A stretch of 64,000 nucleotides of DNA from Lachnospiraceae bacterium (GCA_902363825.1 CABJBK010000006.1:124001-188000); one strand, 5' to 3'. Shown: positions 18,403-27,127, numbered from the stretch's first letter. Notes: generated by a model from the letters alone, not told the origin. Translations and numbers: made by a program.

Positions 18403-19269
18403 TTATAAGTTATATGGTCTTGTAATATAAGTCTGCTTCGCAAGCTGTTTACTCCTGATTTCCCGCTCTGCCGCCTCCGCAGCGTCTTTATCGGAAAAGA
18501 TGCCGAACACGGTAGGGCCGCTTCCACTCATCATCGCGCCGAGCGCGCCGTTTTTTTGCATCGTCTGCTTGATCGTATCGATCACCGGATACTCCTTTAT
18601 CGTCACGGTCTCAAGCAGATTTCCCATATGCCCGGCAAGCGCGGCAAGATCCCGCTTTTTTAAATCCCCGATCAGTCCGTCGATCCCCGGATGCACGGTT
18701 TGTTCATCCAGAATCAGGTTGTCATAGACAAATTTTGTAGATACCGCAACCGGCGGCTTCGCGATCAGTATCGTACAGGGCGGCATCGCCGGCAGTGCCG
18801 TCAGCTTTTCGCCGATTCCCTCCGCAAGCGCAGTACCACGCATAATGCAGTACGGCACATCCGCGCCGAGTTTTACCCCGCGCGCCATGAGTTCTTCTTT
18901 GGAGAGCCCGAGCTTTAAGAGCTTATTCATTCCAAAAAGAACTGCCGCCGCATCTGTACTTCCGCCCGCCATGCCTGCCGCTACCGGAATGTATTTCTGG
19001 ATCTCGATCTTTACCCCGGACCGGATCTCAAATTCATCGATCAGAAGTTTCGCCGCCTTATAGGCAAGATTATTTTCATTCGCCGGAAGATAAGACAGAT
19101 TCGTTGAGACCGCGATCTCCGGTTTCTTCGTTATTTTCAAAAAAATACGGTCATACAGATAAATGCTCTGCATGATCATCTTCACCTCATGATAGCCGTC
19201 CTCTCTCACGCCTGTTACATCCAGCCCCAGATTGATTTTTGCCATCGCCCTCAGTTTTAATTCACTCAT
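18403..19269 (-). CDS. ispE: 4-diphosphocytidyl-2-C-methyl-D-erythritol kinase
   Basis: GHMP-superfamily kinase of the non-mevalonate isoprenoid pathway, phosphorylating CDP-methylerythritol. The N-terminal KINLGLDV and GYHEVKMIMQSI motifs carry the catalytic Lys/His region, the glycine loop is PVAAGMAGGSTDAAAV, and the C-terminal MSGSGPTVFGIF completes the fold. The chosen start MSELKLRAMAK gives 289 residues, the usual length; GGAGAAGAAC precedes it. A longer frame of 23 codons has no ribosome site. No other isoprenoid genes are nearby. Confidence 0.93.
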   Translation of the reverse strand: MSELKLRAMAKINLGLDVTGVREDGYHEVKMIMQSIYLYDRIFLKITKKPEIAVSTNLSYLPANENNLAYKAAKLLIDEFEIRSGVKIEIQKYIPVAAGMAGGSTDAAAVLFGMNKLLKLGLSKEELMARGVKLGADVPYCIMRGTALAEGIGEKLTALPAMPPCTILIAKPPVAVSTKFVYDNLILDEQTVHPGIDGLIGDLKKRDLAALAGHMGNLLETVTIKEYPVIDTIKQTMQKNGALGAMMSGSGPTVFGIFSDKDAAEAAEREIRSKQLAKQTYITRPYNL

Positions 19270-19334
19270 TGTTCTTCTCCTGTACTTTGTATACATTATA
19301 CTAACATTTTCCCGGAAAAAGTCAATCTTTCCTA

Positions 19335-19362
19335 TCAATGATTTTTATCAAACAGCCGATAT
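19335..19362 (+). promoter_or_regulatory. Sigma-D (sigma-28)-like promoter
   Basis: GCCGATAT, an exact match to the Bacillus sigma-D -10 consensus, with TCAA (consensus TAAA) 16 bases upstream. It lies about 45 bases before the start codon at 19408 and no sigma-A alternative of similar quality is seen. Confidence 0.6.
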
Positions 19363-19407
19363 AAATAGTAGAATACCAATAGTTTACCATGCCAAGGAGG
19401 GTTATAT

Positions 19408-20055
19408 ATGGATGTAAATGGACTTAACAAATTACAAAACACAGATTATCTTTCAAAGGTTACGGACACTGCTTCTGCCGCAGCCGCAAAGACCAATACC
19501 GCAAAAACGGATGCTTCCTCTGCTGAGGGCGTGATCTACGATAAAAGTTCTTCCACTACAACAGGCACGGACTACAAGACGAACAATGCCGCTCTGATCC
19601 AGAAATTAAAACAGGATTCCGAGAACCGCATCAACCAGTTAAAAGACATTGTAAGCCAGATGATGACCAAGCAGGGAACCGCGATCGGTAAAGCCGATGA
19701 CATCTGGAGTTTCCTCGCAAGCGGAGATTTTACCATCGATGAAGCCGCAAAGAAAAAAGCGCAGGAAGAGATCTCTGAGGACGGCTACTGGGGTGTCAAA
19801 CAGACCTCTGACCGTATCCTTGATTTTGCAAAGGCACTTTCCGGCAATGATTCTTCCAAAGCGGATCTGCTCTTAGACGCCTTCAAGAAGGGCTTTAAAG
19901 AAGCGACCAAGACCTGGGGCAAGGATCTTCCGGATATCTCCAAGCAGACCTATGATGCCGTTGTCGAAAAATTCGACAAGTGGAAAAACGGCGAGGACAC
20001 AACTGCGGACGCGGAACAAAAAGCCGCTCAGGCAGCAGATGCGGATCTGAAATAG
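19408..20055 (+). CDS. Soluble protein of unknown function, likely flagellar regulon
   Basis: A 215-residue, Ala/Thr/Ser/Lys-rich protein with no signal peptide or membrane helix. Its first ~60 residues are low-complexity (ASAAAAKTNTAKTDASSAEG). A helical segment follows (ALIQKLKQDSENRINQLKDI), then a better-ordered C-terminal domain around residues 125-195 (DRILDFAKALSGNDSSKADL; PDISKQTYDAVVEKFDKW). The C-terminal domain recalls DUF5610-like proteins, but this is weak. Start follows AAGGAGG. The sigma-D-like promoter suggests expression with flagellar genes; export by the flagellar apparatus is possible but unproven. Confidence 0.75.
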   Translation: MDVNGLNKLQNTDYLSKVTDTASAAAAKTNTAKTDASSAEGVIYDKSSSTTTGTDYKTNNAALIQKLKQDSENRINQLKDIVSQMMTKQGTAIGKADDIWSFLASGDFTIDEAAKKKAQEEISEDGYWGVKQTSDRILDFAKALSGNDSSKADLLLDAFKKGFKEATKTWGKDLPDISKQTYDAVVEKFDKWKNGEDTTADAEQKAAQAADADLK

Positions 20056-20087
20056 TACCTTCCATTTTCCTCGTCGCTATTATAAAA

Positions 20088-20136
20088 GACAGGCATAGCA
20101 GGCGTGATAATAACTCCGCCTGCTATGCCTGTTTCT
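20088..20136. terminator. Bidirectional terminator
   Basis: A 16-17 bp stem (ACAGGCATAGCAGGCG and its complement) around an 11-base loop, with a T-tract on the plus side and A's on the other. It serves the 19.4-kb gene and the convergent glgP. Confidence 0.88.
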
Positions 20137-20144
20137 TTTATTGT

Positions 20145-22616
20145 CTATTCATCGATGTCCAGATCGACTTTGATTCTGTTCAGATGCCAGATATCATCCA
20201 CATATTCCTGGATCGTACGGTCAGAAGAGAATTTTCCGGAATGCGCCACATTTAAGATCGCGCTCTTCGCCCAGTTCTTCTCATCTTTATATGCTTCCAT
20301 CACGCGCTTCTGTGCTTCCACATAAGAGCGGAAATCTGCCAGGATAAAGTAGGTATCCGCATACTGGGTACACTGCGTGTTGAGCAGTGAATTGTAAAGA
20401 TCACGGAACAGCTCAGGATCGTTCGGTGAGTACATACCGTTGATAAGCTGCATCAGTACCTTGCGCACATCCTGATCCTGATTGAAGATCTGCATCGGAT
20501 CATAATCACGTTTCTTTTCATGCTCAATGACTTCATCCGCGCTCATACCAAAGATAAAAATGTTGTCTTTTCCCACTTCCTCAGCGATCTCGACATTCGC
20601 GCCATCCATCGTACCGAGTGTCAGCGCGCCGTTCAACATAAATTTCATGTTACCGGTTCCGGACGCCTCTTTGCTGGCTGTTGAGATCTGCTCACTGACA
20701 TCCGCCGCCGCAAAGATCAGCTCGGCATTCGATACCTTGTAATCCTCGATAAATACGACCTTGATCTTGCCATCGATGGATTTGTCATTGTTGATCACAT
20801 CCGCTACCGAATTGATCAGCTTGATCGTGAGCTTCGCGTTCCGGTATCCGGCTGCCGCCTTTGCGCCAAAAATAAACGTACGCGGAATGAATTCCATATC
20901 CGGATGCTCTTTTAACTCGTTGTAGAGATACATCACATGCAGGATGTTTAACAGCTGTCTCTTATACTCATGCAGACGTTTTACCTGTACATCAAAGATG
21001 GAACGCGGATCTACTTCCACGCCATTGTGCTGCTGGATGTATTTTGCCAGACGCAGTTTGTTCTGATACTTGATGTTCATAAACTCCTGCTGCATCTTCT
21101 CATCATCCGCATAGATCGCAAGCTTTGACATATAAGAAAGATTCGTGATCCAGTCCGCGCCGATATGCTCCGTCACCCAGGAAGCGAGCAGCGGATTTCC
21201 GTGCATCAGGAAACGTCTCTGCGTGATACCGTTTGTTTTATTGTTGAATTTCTGCGGGAACATCTGATAGAAATCATTTAATTCCCGTTTCTTTAAGATC
21301 TCGGTATGAAGTCTCGCAACACCGTTGACCGAATAGCTTGCAGCGATCGCGAGATGTGCCATCTTCACCTGTCCGTCATAAATGATTGCCATCTTGCGGA
21401 TCTTATCACCGTCATTTGGAAATTCCTCCTGGATCTTTAAGATAAACCGGCGGTTGATCTCCTCCACGATCTGATAGATACGCGGCAGAAGACGTGAAAA
21501 GATCTCGATCGGCCATTTTTCCAGTGCTTCCGCCATGATCGTATGGTTGGTGTAGGCACAGGTTTTGGTCGTGATGCTCCATGCTTCATCCCAGGAAAGT
21601 CCCTCGTCATCCAAAAGGATACGCATCAGTTCCGCTACCGCAACGGTCGGATGTGTGTCGTTCATCTGGATCGCCACTTTTTCCGGAAGCATGCTGATGT
21701 CCGCATGGTTCTTTTTAAAGCGGTCAACCGCGCGCTGAAGGCTGGCAGAAACAAAGAAATACTGCTGTTTTAAGCGAAGCTCCTTACCTGCGATATGATT
21801 GTCACTCGGGTAGAGCACTTCAACCAGATTTCTGGCGAGATTCTGCTGTTCTACCGCTTTTTTGTAATCACCCTTGTCAAACGCGTCGAGCTCAAAGGAC
21901 TGTTTTGGCTCCGCATCCCAGATCATCAGTGTATTTACAACATTATTATTGTATCCGATGATCGGCATATCGTATGGGATCGCCATGACAGACTGGTAAT
22001 TTTCATGGACGAAACGTGTTCTTCCGGTCTCATCCGTCCTGGCGCTGACATAGCCGCCGAATTTTACTTCATAGGAATGCTCCGGTCTCTTTAATTCAAA
22101 CGGATAGCCGTTCTTTAACCAGTCATCCGGCTCTTCGATCTGAAAGCCGTCCTTGATCTTCTGGCGGAACATACCATAGTGATAGCGGATGCCGCAGCCG
22201 TAAGCCGGGTATCCGAGTGTTGCGAGCGACTCCATAAAGCACGCCGCAAGTCGTCCGAGTCCGCCGTTTCCAAGTGCCGGATCCGGCTCCTCGTCCTCGA
22301 TCAGATTTAAGTCCACACCCATTTCCGCGAGTGCTTCTTTTACTTCATTGTAACAGGTCAGATTAATCAGGTTATTTCCAAGCGCACGCCCCATCAGAAA
22401 TTCCATGGACATGTAATAAAGGATCTTTGGATCATCGCGGTCAAGCACATGCTGTGTCGCGATCCACTGATCAATGATGACATCCTTGACCGTATAGGAC
22501 ACTGCCTGAAAGATCTCCTGTCTGGAAGCTTCAGTCAGCGTCTTACGGTACAGATTCTTGACATTGTCGCTGACGCTTTTCTTGAAGGCATCCTTGTTGA
22601 AAACGATATTTTTCAT
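20145..22616 (-). CDS. glgP: Glycogen/starch phosphorylase
   Basis: GT35 family phosphorylase, 823 residues. It releases glucose-1-phosphate from alpha-1,4-glucans using pyridoxal phosphate. Visible signatures are NGGLGRLAACFMESLATLGYP near residue 110, FVEDYKVSNAELI near residue 605 (as VVFIEDYKVSNA) and the PLP-lysine region EASGTGNMKFMLNGALTLGT near residue 660. Length is normal for bacterial enzymes. A strong promoter lies upstream and it appears to be a single-gene unit. Together with the GH13 enzyme at 33.2 kb it suggests alpha-glucan use, but no glg biosynthesis genes are in the window. Confidence 0.95.
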   Translation of the reverse strand: MKNIVFNKDAFKKSVSDNVKNLYRKTLTEASRQEIFQAVSYTVKDVIIDQWIATQHVLDRDDPKILYYMSMEFLMGRALGNNLINLTCYNEVKEALAEMGVDLNLIEDEEPDPALGNGGLGRLAACFMESLATLGYPAYGCGIRYHYGMFRQKIKDGFQIEEPDDWLKNGYPFELKRPEHSYEVKFGGYVSARTDETGRTRFVHENYQSVMAIPYDMPIIGYNNNVVNTLMIWDAEPKQSFELDAFDKGDYKKAVEQQNLARNLVEVLYPSDNHIAGKELRLKQQYFFVSASLQRAVDRFKKNHADISMLPEKVAIQMNDTHPTVAVAELMRILLDDEGLSWDEAWSITTKTCAYTNHTIMAEALEKWPIEIFSRLLPRIYQIVEEINRRFILKIQEEFPNDGDKIRKMAIIYDGQVKMAHLAIAASYSVNGVARLHTEILKKRELNDFYQMFPQKFNNKTNGITQRRFLMHGNPLLASWVTEHIGADWITNLSYMSKLAIYADDEKMQQEFMNIKYQNKLRLAKYIQQHNGVEVDPRSIFDVQVKRLHEYKRQLLNILHVMYLYNELKEHPDMEFIPRTFIFGAKAAAGYRNAKLTIKLINSVADVINNDKSIDGKIKVVFIEDYKVSNAELIFAAADVSEQISTASKEASGTGNMKFMLNGALTLGTMDGANVEIAEEVGKDNIFIFGMSADEVIEHEKKRDYDPMQIFNQDQDVRKVLMQLINGMYSPNDPELFRDLYNSLLNTQCTQYADTYFILADFRSYVEAQKRVMEAYKDEKNWAKSAILNVAHSGKFSSDRTIQEYVDDIWHLNRIKVDLDIDE

Positions 22617-22659
22617 AAATAATACCCCTCCATGCCGTTTTTTGTAATCACATAATTTT

Positions 22660-22688
22660 ATGATATACTTTCATGTTCTGCGCGTCAA
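22660..22688 (-). promoter_or_regulatory. glgP promoter
   Basis: TTGACG, 17 bases, TATCAT, followed about 40 bases later by GGAGGGG and the glgP start. Confidence 0.65.
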
Positions 22689-22725
22689 GCAACATTTCCC
22701 GCGCAAAGTCACGCTTTCGCAATTT

Positions 22726-25700
22726 TTACAGTTTCTCTACTGCGAGTACGACCTTTTCGCCATTGATGTTCCATTCTTTCTCATAACCGGTGAGCGCACC
22801 TGCGGTCACTTTCTCGGCAAGTACTTCTTTTCCGATCTCATCCCCGTATTTTTCAAAGATCTGCCGGATCTTATCGTCTGCCTGATAGGACACGGCGATC
22901 TTATCCATAACCTCGAATCCGGCTTCCTTACGCATGGTCTGGATCTTGCTGATAAGTTCGCGTTCAAAGCCTTCCTCTAAGAGTTCCGGTGTGAGGTTCG
23001 TATCCAGTACAACGGTAACTTCGTTGTCACCCTCTGTGACATAACCTTCCATCTGTGTCATGGTGATCAGAAGATCTTCTTCATAAAGTACCACGTCCGC
23101 TCCGACTTCCGGAAGTTTCAGGCCGGCTCCGCTTCTTACGTCAGCCATTGCCTTGTTTCCGTCCACATTCGCAAGTGCTTTCTGGATCTGTCCCAAGTAT
23201 TTTCCGTACTTCGGTCCCACGGTACGCAGCTGCGGCTTGAAGGTATAAGTCGTGTAGCCTGACACATCATCCGTAAATGTCACGTTCTTTACATTTAATT
23301 CATCCGCGATGATCTCTGTGAAAAATTCCGGCAGTTCAAACGGTGCCTTCACATACATGGTTCCGATCGGCTGACGGTTTTTGATGTTTGCCGCGTTTCT
23401 GCACGCGCGTCCCATAACAACGATCTTTAGTACCTCGTCCATGTTCTTTTCCAGTTCCGCGTCGCTGTAAGCCGGGTTTGCAACCGGGAAATCGCACAGA
23501 TGGATACTTTCCGGCGCGTTCTTGTCAATGCTCTTGACCAGATTCTGATAAATCTCCTCTGTCATGAACGGGATCATCGGCGCTGACGCCTTGCAGATCG
23601 TAACGAGTGCCGTGTAAAGTGTCATGTACGCGTTGATCTTATCCTGCTCCATGCCCTTTGCCCAGAAACGTTCTCTGCTTCTTCTGACATACCAGTTACT
23701 CATGTCGTCCACAAATTCATCCAGTGCTCTTGCGGCTTCCGGGATCTTGTAGCTTCCGAGATCCTTATCCACCTCTGTCACAACGGAATTCAATTTGGAT
23801 AAGAGCCATTTATCCATAACGGAAAGTTTGTCATATTCAAGCTCATATTTTGTCGCGTCGAAGTTGTCGATATTCGCATACAGGATAAAGAACGCATAGG
23901 TATTCCAGAGTGTTCCGAGGAACTTGCGCTGTCCTTCTGTCACTGCCTTGTCATGGAAACGGTTCGGCAGCCATGGTGCGCTGTTGATATAGAAATACCA
24001 GCGGATCGCGTCTGCGCCGTGTTTCTCTAACGCGTCAAACGGATCGACCGCGTTTCCTTTGGATTTACTCATCTTCTGTCCGTTCTCATCCTGCACATGA
24101 CCGAGTACGATGACATTTTCATACGGTGCCTTGTTAAACAGGATCGTGGACTCTGCCATCAGGGAATAGAACCATCCTCTGGTCTGATCCACTGCTTCAG
24201 AAATGAATTTTGCCGGGAACTGACGCTCAAACACTTCTTTATTTTCAAACGGATAATGATGCTGTGCAAACGGCATTGCTCCGGAATCGAACCAGCAGTC
24301 GATGACTTCCGGTACGCGGTGCATGGTCTTGCCGCAGTCCGGGCAGGTGAAAGTCACATCATCGATATACGGGCGGTGCAGTTCTACCTTTGCGTCTTCC
24401 GGATTTCCACTCCGCTCGGCAAGTTCCGCACGGCTTCCGATGCATTCCTGATGGCCGCACTCACATTCCCATACCGGAAGCGGTGTTCCCCAGTAACGGT
24501 TTCTGGAAATACCCCAGTCCTGTACATTTTCCAGCCAGTCGCCGAAACGTCCTTTTCCGATGGATTCCGGGATCCAGTTTACCGTATTGTTGTTGCGGAT
24601 CAGATCCTCTTTTACTTCTGTCATCTTGATGAACCAGGATTCTCTCGCGTAGTAGATCAGCGGGGTGTCACATCTCCAGCAGTGCGGATACTCATGCTCG
24701 AACTTCGGTGCCTCAAAGAGCAGTCCCTTCGCATCGAGATCCTTTAATACCATCGGATCCGCTTTCTTTACGAATACGCCGGCATACGGAGTCTCTTCGG
24801 TCATCTCACCCTTGCCGTTTACCAGCTGTACGAACGGCAGGTCATATCTTCTGCCGACCTTGGCATCATCCTCACCGAATGCCGGTGCGATATGAACGAT
24901 TCCGGTACCGTCTGTCATCGTAACATAAGAATCACACACGATGTAATGTGCCTTTTTGTGCTGTTTTTCGATAATGTCCTTCGCGCAGTCAAAAAGCGGT
25001 TCGTATTCTTTTCTTTCAAATTCGATACCCTTTTTCGTCTCAAGGATTTCGTAGGCTTTCACGCCTTCCTCTTCGTTTCCGAGCTTTCCGAGTACCTTGT
25101 CAAGCAGCGCTTCCGCCATATAATAGGTATAGCCGTCCGCAGCTTTTACCTTGCAGTAATTCTCATCCGGGTTCATACAGAGTGCAACGTTACTCGGCAG
25201 CGTCCACGGTGTGGTCGTCCATGCCAGGAAATAAGCATCCTCTCCAACGACTTTAAAACGCGCGATCGCGGAGCGTTCCTTTACGGTCTTATAACCCTGT
25301 GCCACTTCCTGCGCGGAAAGCGGGGTTCCACAGCGCGGGCAGTACGGCACGATCTTAAAGCCCTTGTACAGAAGCTTTTTGTTCCAGATCTCTTTTAATG
25401 CCCACCATTCGGACTCGATAAAATTGTTGTCATAGGTAACATACGGGTGTTCCATATCTGCCCAGAATCCAACGGTTCCGGAGAAATCTTCCCACATGCC
25501 CTTATATTTCCATACGGATTCTTTACATTTTTTGATGAACGGCTCCATACCGTACTCTTCGATCTGCTCTTTTCCGTTCAGCCCGAGCATCTTTTCCACT
25601 TCAAGCTCAACCGGCAGTCCGTGGGTATCCCATCCTGCCTTACGCGGTACATAATTGCCCTTCATGGTCTGGTAACGCGGGATCATATCCTTGATGACAC

Positions 25701-25887
25701 GGGTCAGTACATGTCCGATATGCGGTTTTCCGTTTGCGGTAGGCGGTCCGTCATAAAAAGTATAAGTCGGTCCTTCCTTTCTGGAATCCATGCTCTTGTT
25801 AAAGATGTCATGCTCTTTCCAGAATTTTTCTGTTTCTTTCTCCTGCTCCACAAAATTCGTGTTCGCCTGAACTTTGTTATACAACAT
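22726..25887 (-). CDS. ileS: Isoleucyl-tRNA synthetase, long (type 2-like) form
   Basis: Class Ia synthetase charging tRNA-Ile, 1053 residues. The HIGH signature is in GKPHIGHVLTRV near residue 55 and KMSKSKGNAVDPF near residue 600. The CP1 editing domain lies between (LAWTTTPWTLPSNVALCMNP; GTGIVHIAPAFGEDD), and an anticodon-binding domain and long C-terminal extension follow. The length and the opening TFYDGPPTANGKPHIGHV fit the eukaryote-like type found in many Clostridia rather than the ~930-residue E. coli type. Expression is set by the T-box leader at 26.04-26.29 kb, with a repeat element between that leader and the AGGAGG site. Confidence 0.95.
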   Translation of the reverse strand: MLYNKVQANTNFVEQEKETEKFWKEHDIFNKSMDSRKEGPTYTFYDGPPTANGKPHIGHVLTRVIKDMIPRYQTMKGNYVPRKAGWDTHGLPVELEVEKMLGLNGKEQIEEYGMEPFIKKCKESVWKYKGMWEDFSGTVGFWADMEHPYVTYDNNFIESEWWALKEIWNKKLLYKGFKIVPYCPRCGTPLSAQEVAQGYKTVKERSAIARFKVVGEDAYFLAWTTTPWTLPSNVALCMNPDENYCKVKAADGYTYYMAEALLDKVLGKLGNEEEGVKAYEILETKKGIEFERKEYEPLFDCAKDIIEKQHKKAHYIVCDSYVTMTDGTGIVHIAPAFGEDDAKVGRRYDLPFVQLVNGKGEMTEETPYAGVFVKKADPMVLKDLDAKGLLFEAPKFEHEYPHCWRCDTPLIYYARESWFIKMTEVKEDLIRNNNTVNWIPESIGKGRFGDWLENVQDWGISRNRYWGTPLPVWECECGHQECIGSRAELAERSGNPEDAKVELHRPYIDDVTFTCPDCGKTMHRVPEVIDCWFDSGAMPFAQHHYPFENKEVFERQFPAKFISEAVDQTRGWFYSLMAESTILFNKAPYENVIVLGHVQDENGQKMSKSKGNAVDPFDALEKHGADAIRWYFYINSAPWLPNRFHDKAVTEGQRKFLGTLWNTYAFFILYANIDNFDATKYELEYDKLSVMDKWLLSKLNSVVTEVDKDLGSYKIPEAARALDEFVDDMSNWYVRRSRERFWAKGMEQDKINAYMTLYTALVTICKASAPMIPFMTEEIYQNLVKSIDKNAPESIHLCDFPVANPAYSDAELEKNMDEVLKIVVMGRACRNAANIKNRQPIGTMYVKAPFELPEFFTEIIADELNVKNVTFTDDVSGYTTYTFKPQLRTVGPKYGKYLGQIQKALANVDGNKAMADVRSGAGLKLPEVGADVVLYEEDLLITMTQMEGYVTEGDNEVTVVLDTNLTPELLEEGFERELISKIQTMRKEAGFEVMDKIAVSYQADDKIRQIFEKYGDEIGKEVLAEKVTAGALTGYEKEWNINGEKVVLAVEKL

Positions 25888-25910
25888 TTTGCTTTCCTCC
25901 TGGCTTTGTA

Positions 25911-26045
25911 AAAATAAAGTGTGCGCTTACCGCACACTTTCGCGCGCGAGCGGTATGTTCAACATAAACTTCATCTCCGCGAGCTGCGCATCCCCGCGGA
26001 GCTTTTTTTAATCATAGGAAGGAATTTCCTATGATTTAAAAAAGC
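25911..26045 (-). repeat. Three-hairpin repeat element, copy 1 (ileS leader)
   Basis: Nearly identical to 56065-56199. In the minus-strand direction: hairpin 1 (AATCATAGGAA arm at 26010-26036, extended by A/T pairs), hairpin 2 (CTCCGCG / CGCGGAG, 25975-26001) and hairpin 3 (10-bp stem AAAGTGTGCG / CGCACACTTT, 25917-25940) followed by ATTTTT. The right arm of hairpin 2 contains a GGAG ribosome site. The copy lies between the T-box terminator and the ileS ribosome site, 20-odd bases from the ileS start, and its outer edge shares the T-tract of the T-box terminator. No transposase or target duplication is visible. Confidence 0.88.
25927..25965 (-). other. Candidate 12-codon leader ORF in repeat copy 1
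   Basis: ATG to TAA encoding MLNIPLARESVR, with GGAG nine bases before the ATG (an in-frame ATG at 25974 would add MKF). The GGAG is locked in the right arm of hairpin 2. The last four sense codons form the upstream arm of hairpin 3 and the stop lies at its loop. The same frame is intact in the second copy. Translation is not shown; this is inference from layout. Confidence 0.4.
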
Positions 26046-26291
26046 CCCTTCATCCTGTAATAGGACGAAGGGACATAGATTCGTTTACCACCTGTTACAT
26101 TGTACTTGGGAATCTCCCGCATACAAGGTTCCCGTAACGTGGGAACAGCCGTCGGTACCTACTTCTTTCTTCAGCCCGCAGCTTGGAAGTGATCTTCACA
26201 TATTCTCTACTCGCACCGGCTCTCACCCGCCCGGCTCGCTTTGCCTTTCCAAAATATGCTACTGTCTTCGTCATTGCCTTTTCATATTAAC
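26038..26291 (-). promoter_or_regulatory. T-box riboswitch of ileS
   Basis: A leader that senses uncharged tRNA-Ile. Reading the minus strand, it has a stem I region with AGAGAG-like and GNUG-type bases, a specifier candidate AUC at 26191-26193 within GAAGATCACTTC, and the T-box core ACAGGTGGTAAACG at 26083-26096. Its UGGU would pair with the tRNA 3' end (discriminator A). The terminator at 26038-26074 has a stem GTCCCTTCGTCC / GGATGAAGGGGC and a T-tract. The tRNA-Ile at 53956 has anticodon GAT and discriminator A, which matches both contacts. Confidence 0.88.
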
Positions 26292-26297
26292 GCTAAA

Positions 26298-26326
26298 AGT
26301 ATAAAACCTTACTTTTTTCTTGTCAA
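26298..26326 (-). promoter_or_regulatory. ileS promoter
   Basis: TTGACA, 17 bases, TATACT, placing the transcript start at the 5' end of the T-box leader. Confidence 0.75.
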
Positions 26327-26360
26327 GGCTTTTCTTCCTGTAACTGAAAATAATCAGAAT

Positions 26361-27041
26361 TTAGAAAGAATCGTCAAAATCGCTCTGGAACTCTTCTTCC
26401 CAGTATTCCGGAAAACTGTATCCATTGGTAATGCTTTCATCGATCGCATTGACGGAAATCAGCACCCAGAAAACAATGCACAGTACGATGGATACGATTC
26501 CTGTGATCATTCCAGCGATCGCCATGCCGTTCTTGCCGTTTTTCACAAACTGCACGATTGCAAGTATGATCGCTGCGATTGCAAGCGGGACATTGATGCA
26601 GGTACAAAAAAGTACCAGAGATACGATTCCGAGTATCATGGACGCGATCGCGAATCCCTTGCCCGGCTCCTGTTTCTGCTGCTGTGCCTGTGGATTGGTA
26701 TACTGCTGCTGCCATCCGTTTGAACCTGCGCCCGGCGCGGTGTTATAATTCTGTGCGCTTCCCTGACCGGTAAAATCCGGCTGTCCCTGATAATTTCCCT
26801 GGCTCTGGAAATTTCCCTGATTCTGGAAACTGCCCTGGTTCTGGAACTCCGGCTGCTGTGGCTGCTGCCATCCGCCCTGGTTCTGCCAGCTCTCTGTCTG
26901 CGGTCCATTTTCCGTCACCGGTGTAACCGGTGTCTCCGCCTGACTGCCTGCATTGCTGTAGCTCATATCTGGTGCGCTGTAATCCTGTGGTGCCGCATAA
27001 TCCTGCGATGTACTGTTTTCTTCAAACTTTTCTTCGCTCAT
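26361..27041 (-). CDS. DUF4190-type membrane protein with Gln/Asn/Gly-rich N-terminus
   Basis: A 226-residue protein. Residues 1-125 are disordered and dominated by Gln, Asn, Gly and Ser, including imperfect FQNQG/FQSQG repeats. Two membrane segments follow (GFAIASMILGIVSLVLFCTC and the helix near residue 195), with the GMAIAGMITGIVSI pattern typical of DUF4190. The C-terminus is acidic (FPEYWEEEFQSDFDDSF). Such proteins are widespread in Firmicutes and lack a known function. The GAGGAGA site precedes the ATG and it has its own promoter. Confidence 0.8.
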   Translation of the reverse strand: MSEEKFEENSTSQDYAAPQDYSAPDMSYSNAGSQAETPVTPVTENGPQTESWQNQGGWQQPQQPEFQNQGSFQNQGNFQSQGNYQGQPDFTGQGSAQNYNTAPGAGSNGWQQQYTNPQAQQQKQEPGKGFAIASMILGIVSLVLFCTCINVPLAIAAIILAIVQFVKNGKNGMAIAGMITGIVSIVLCIVFWVLISVNAIDESITNGYSFPEYWEEEFQSDFDDSF

Positions 27042-27098
27042 AACAAAATCTCCTCGTTTCTTTCCTTATTGCCTATTGCTGTTTTCGTTTTGTCCTTT

Positions 27099-27127
27099 AT
27101 TATAACAAATCACGGTTTCCGAAACAA
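27099..27127 (-). promoter_or_regulatory. Promoter of the DUF4190 gene
   Basis: TTGTTT, 17 bases, TATAAT, about 60 bases before the start codon. Confidence 0.55.

Noticed and set aside
25704..25937. Short minus-strand ORF starting MCGKRTLYF over the ileS start
   Set aside because: Its start lies in the repeat element and it runs in a different frame through ileS; a by-product of the repeat.
26738..26860. Tandem repeat in the DUF4190 gene as a mobile or regulatory repeat
   Set aside because: The short repeats encode FQNQG-like residues in frame; this is a low-complexity protein tract.
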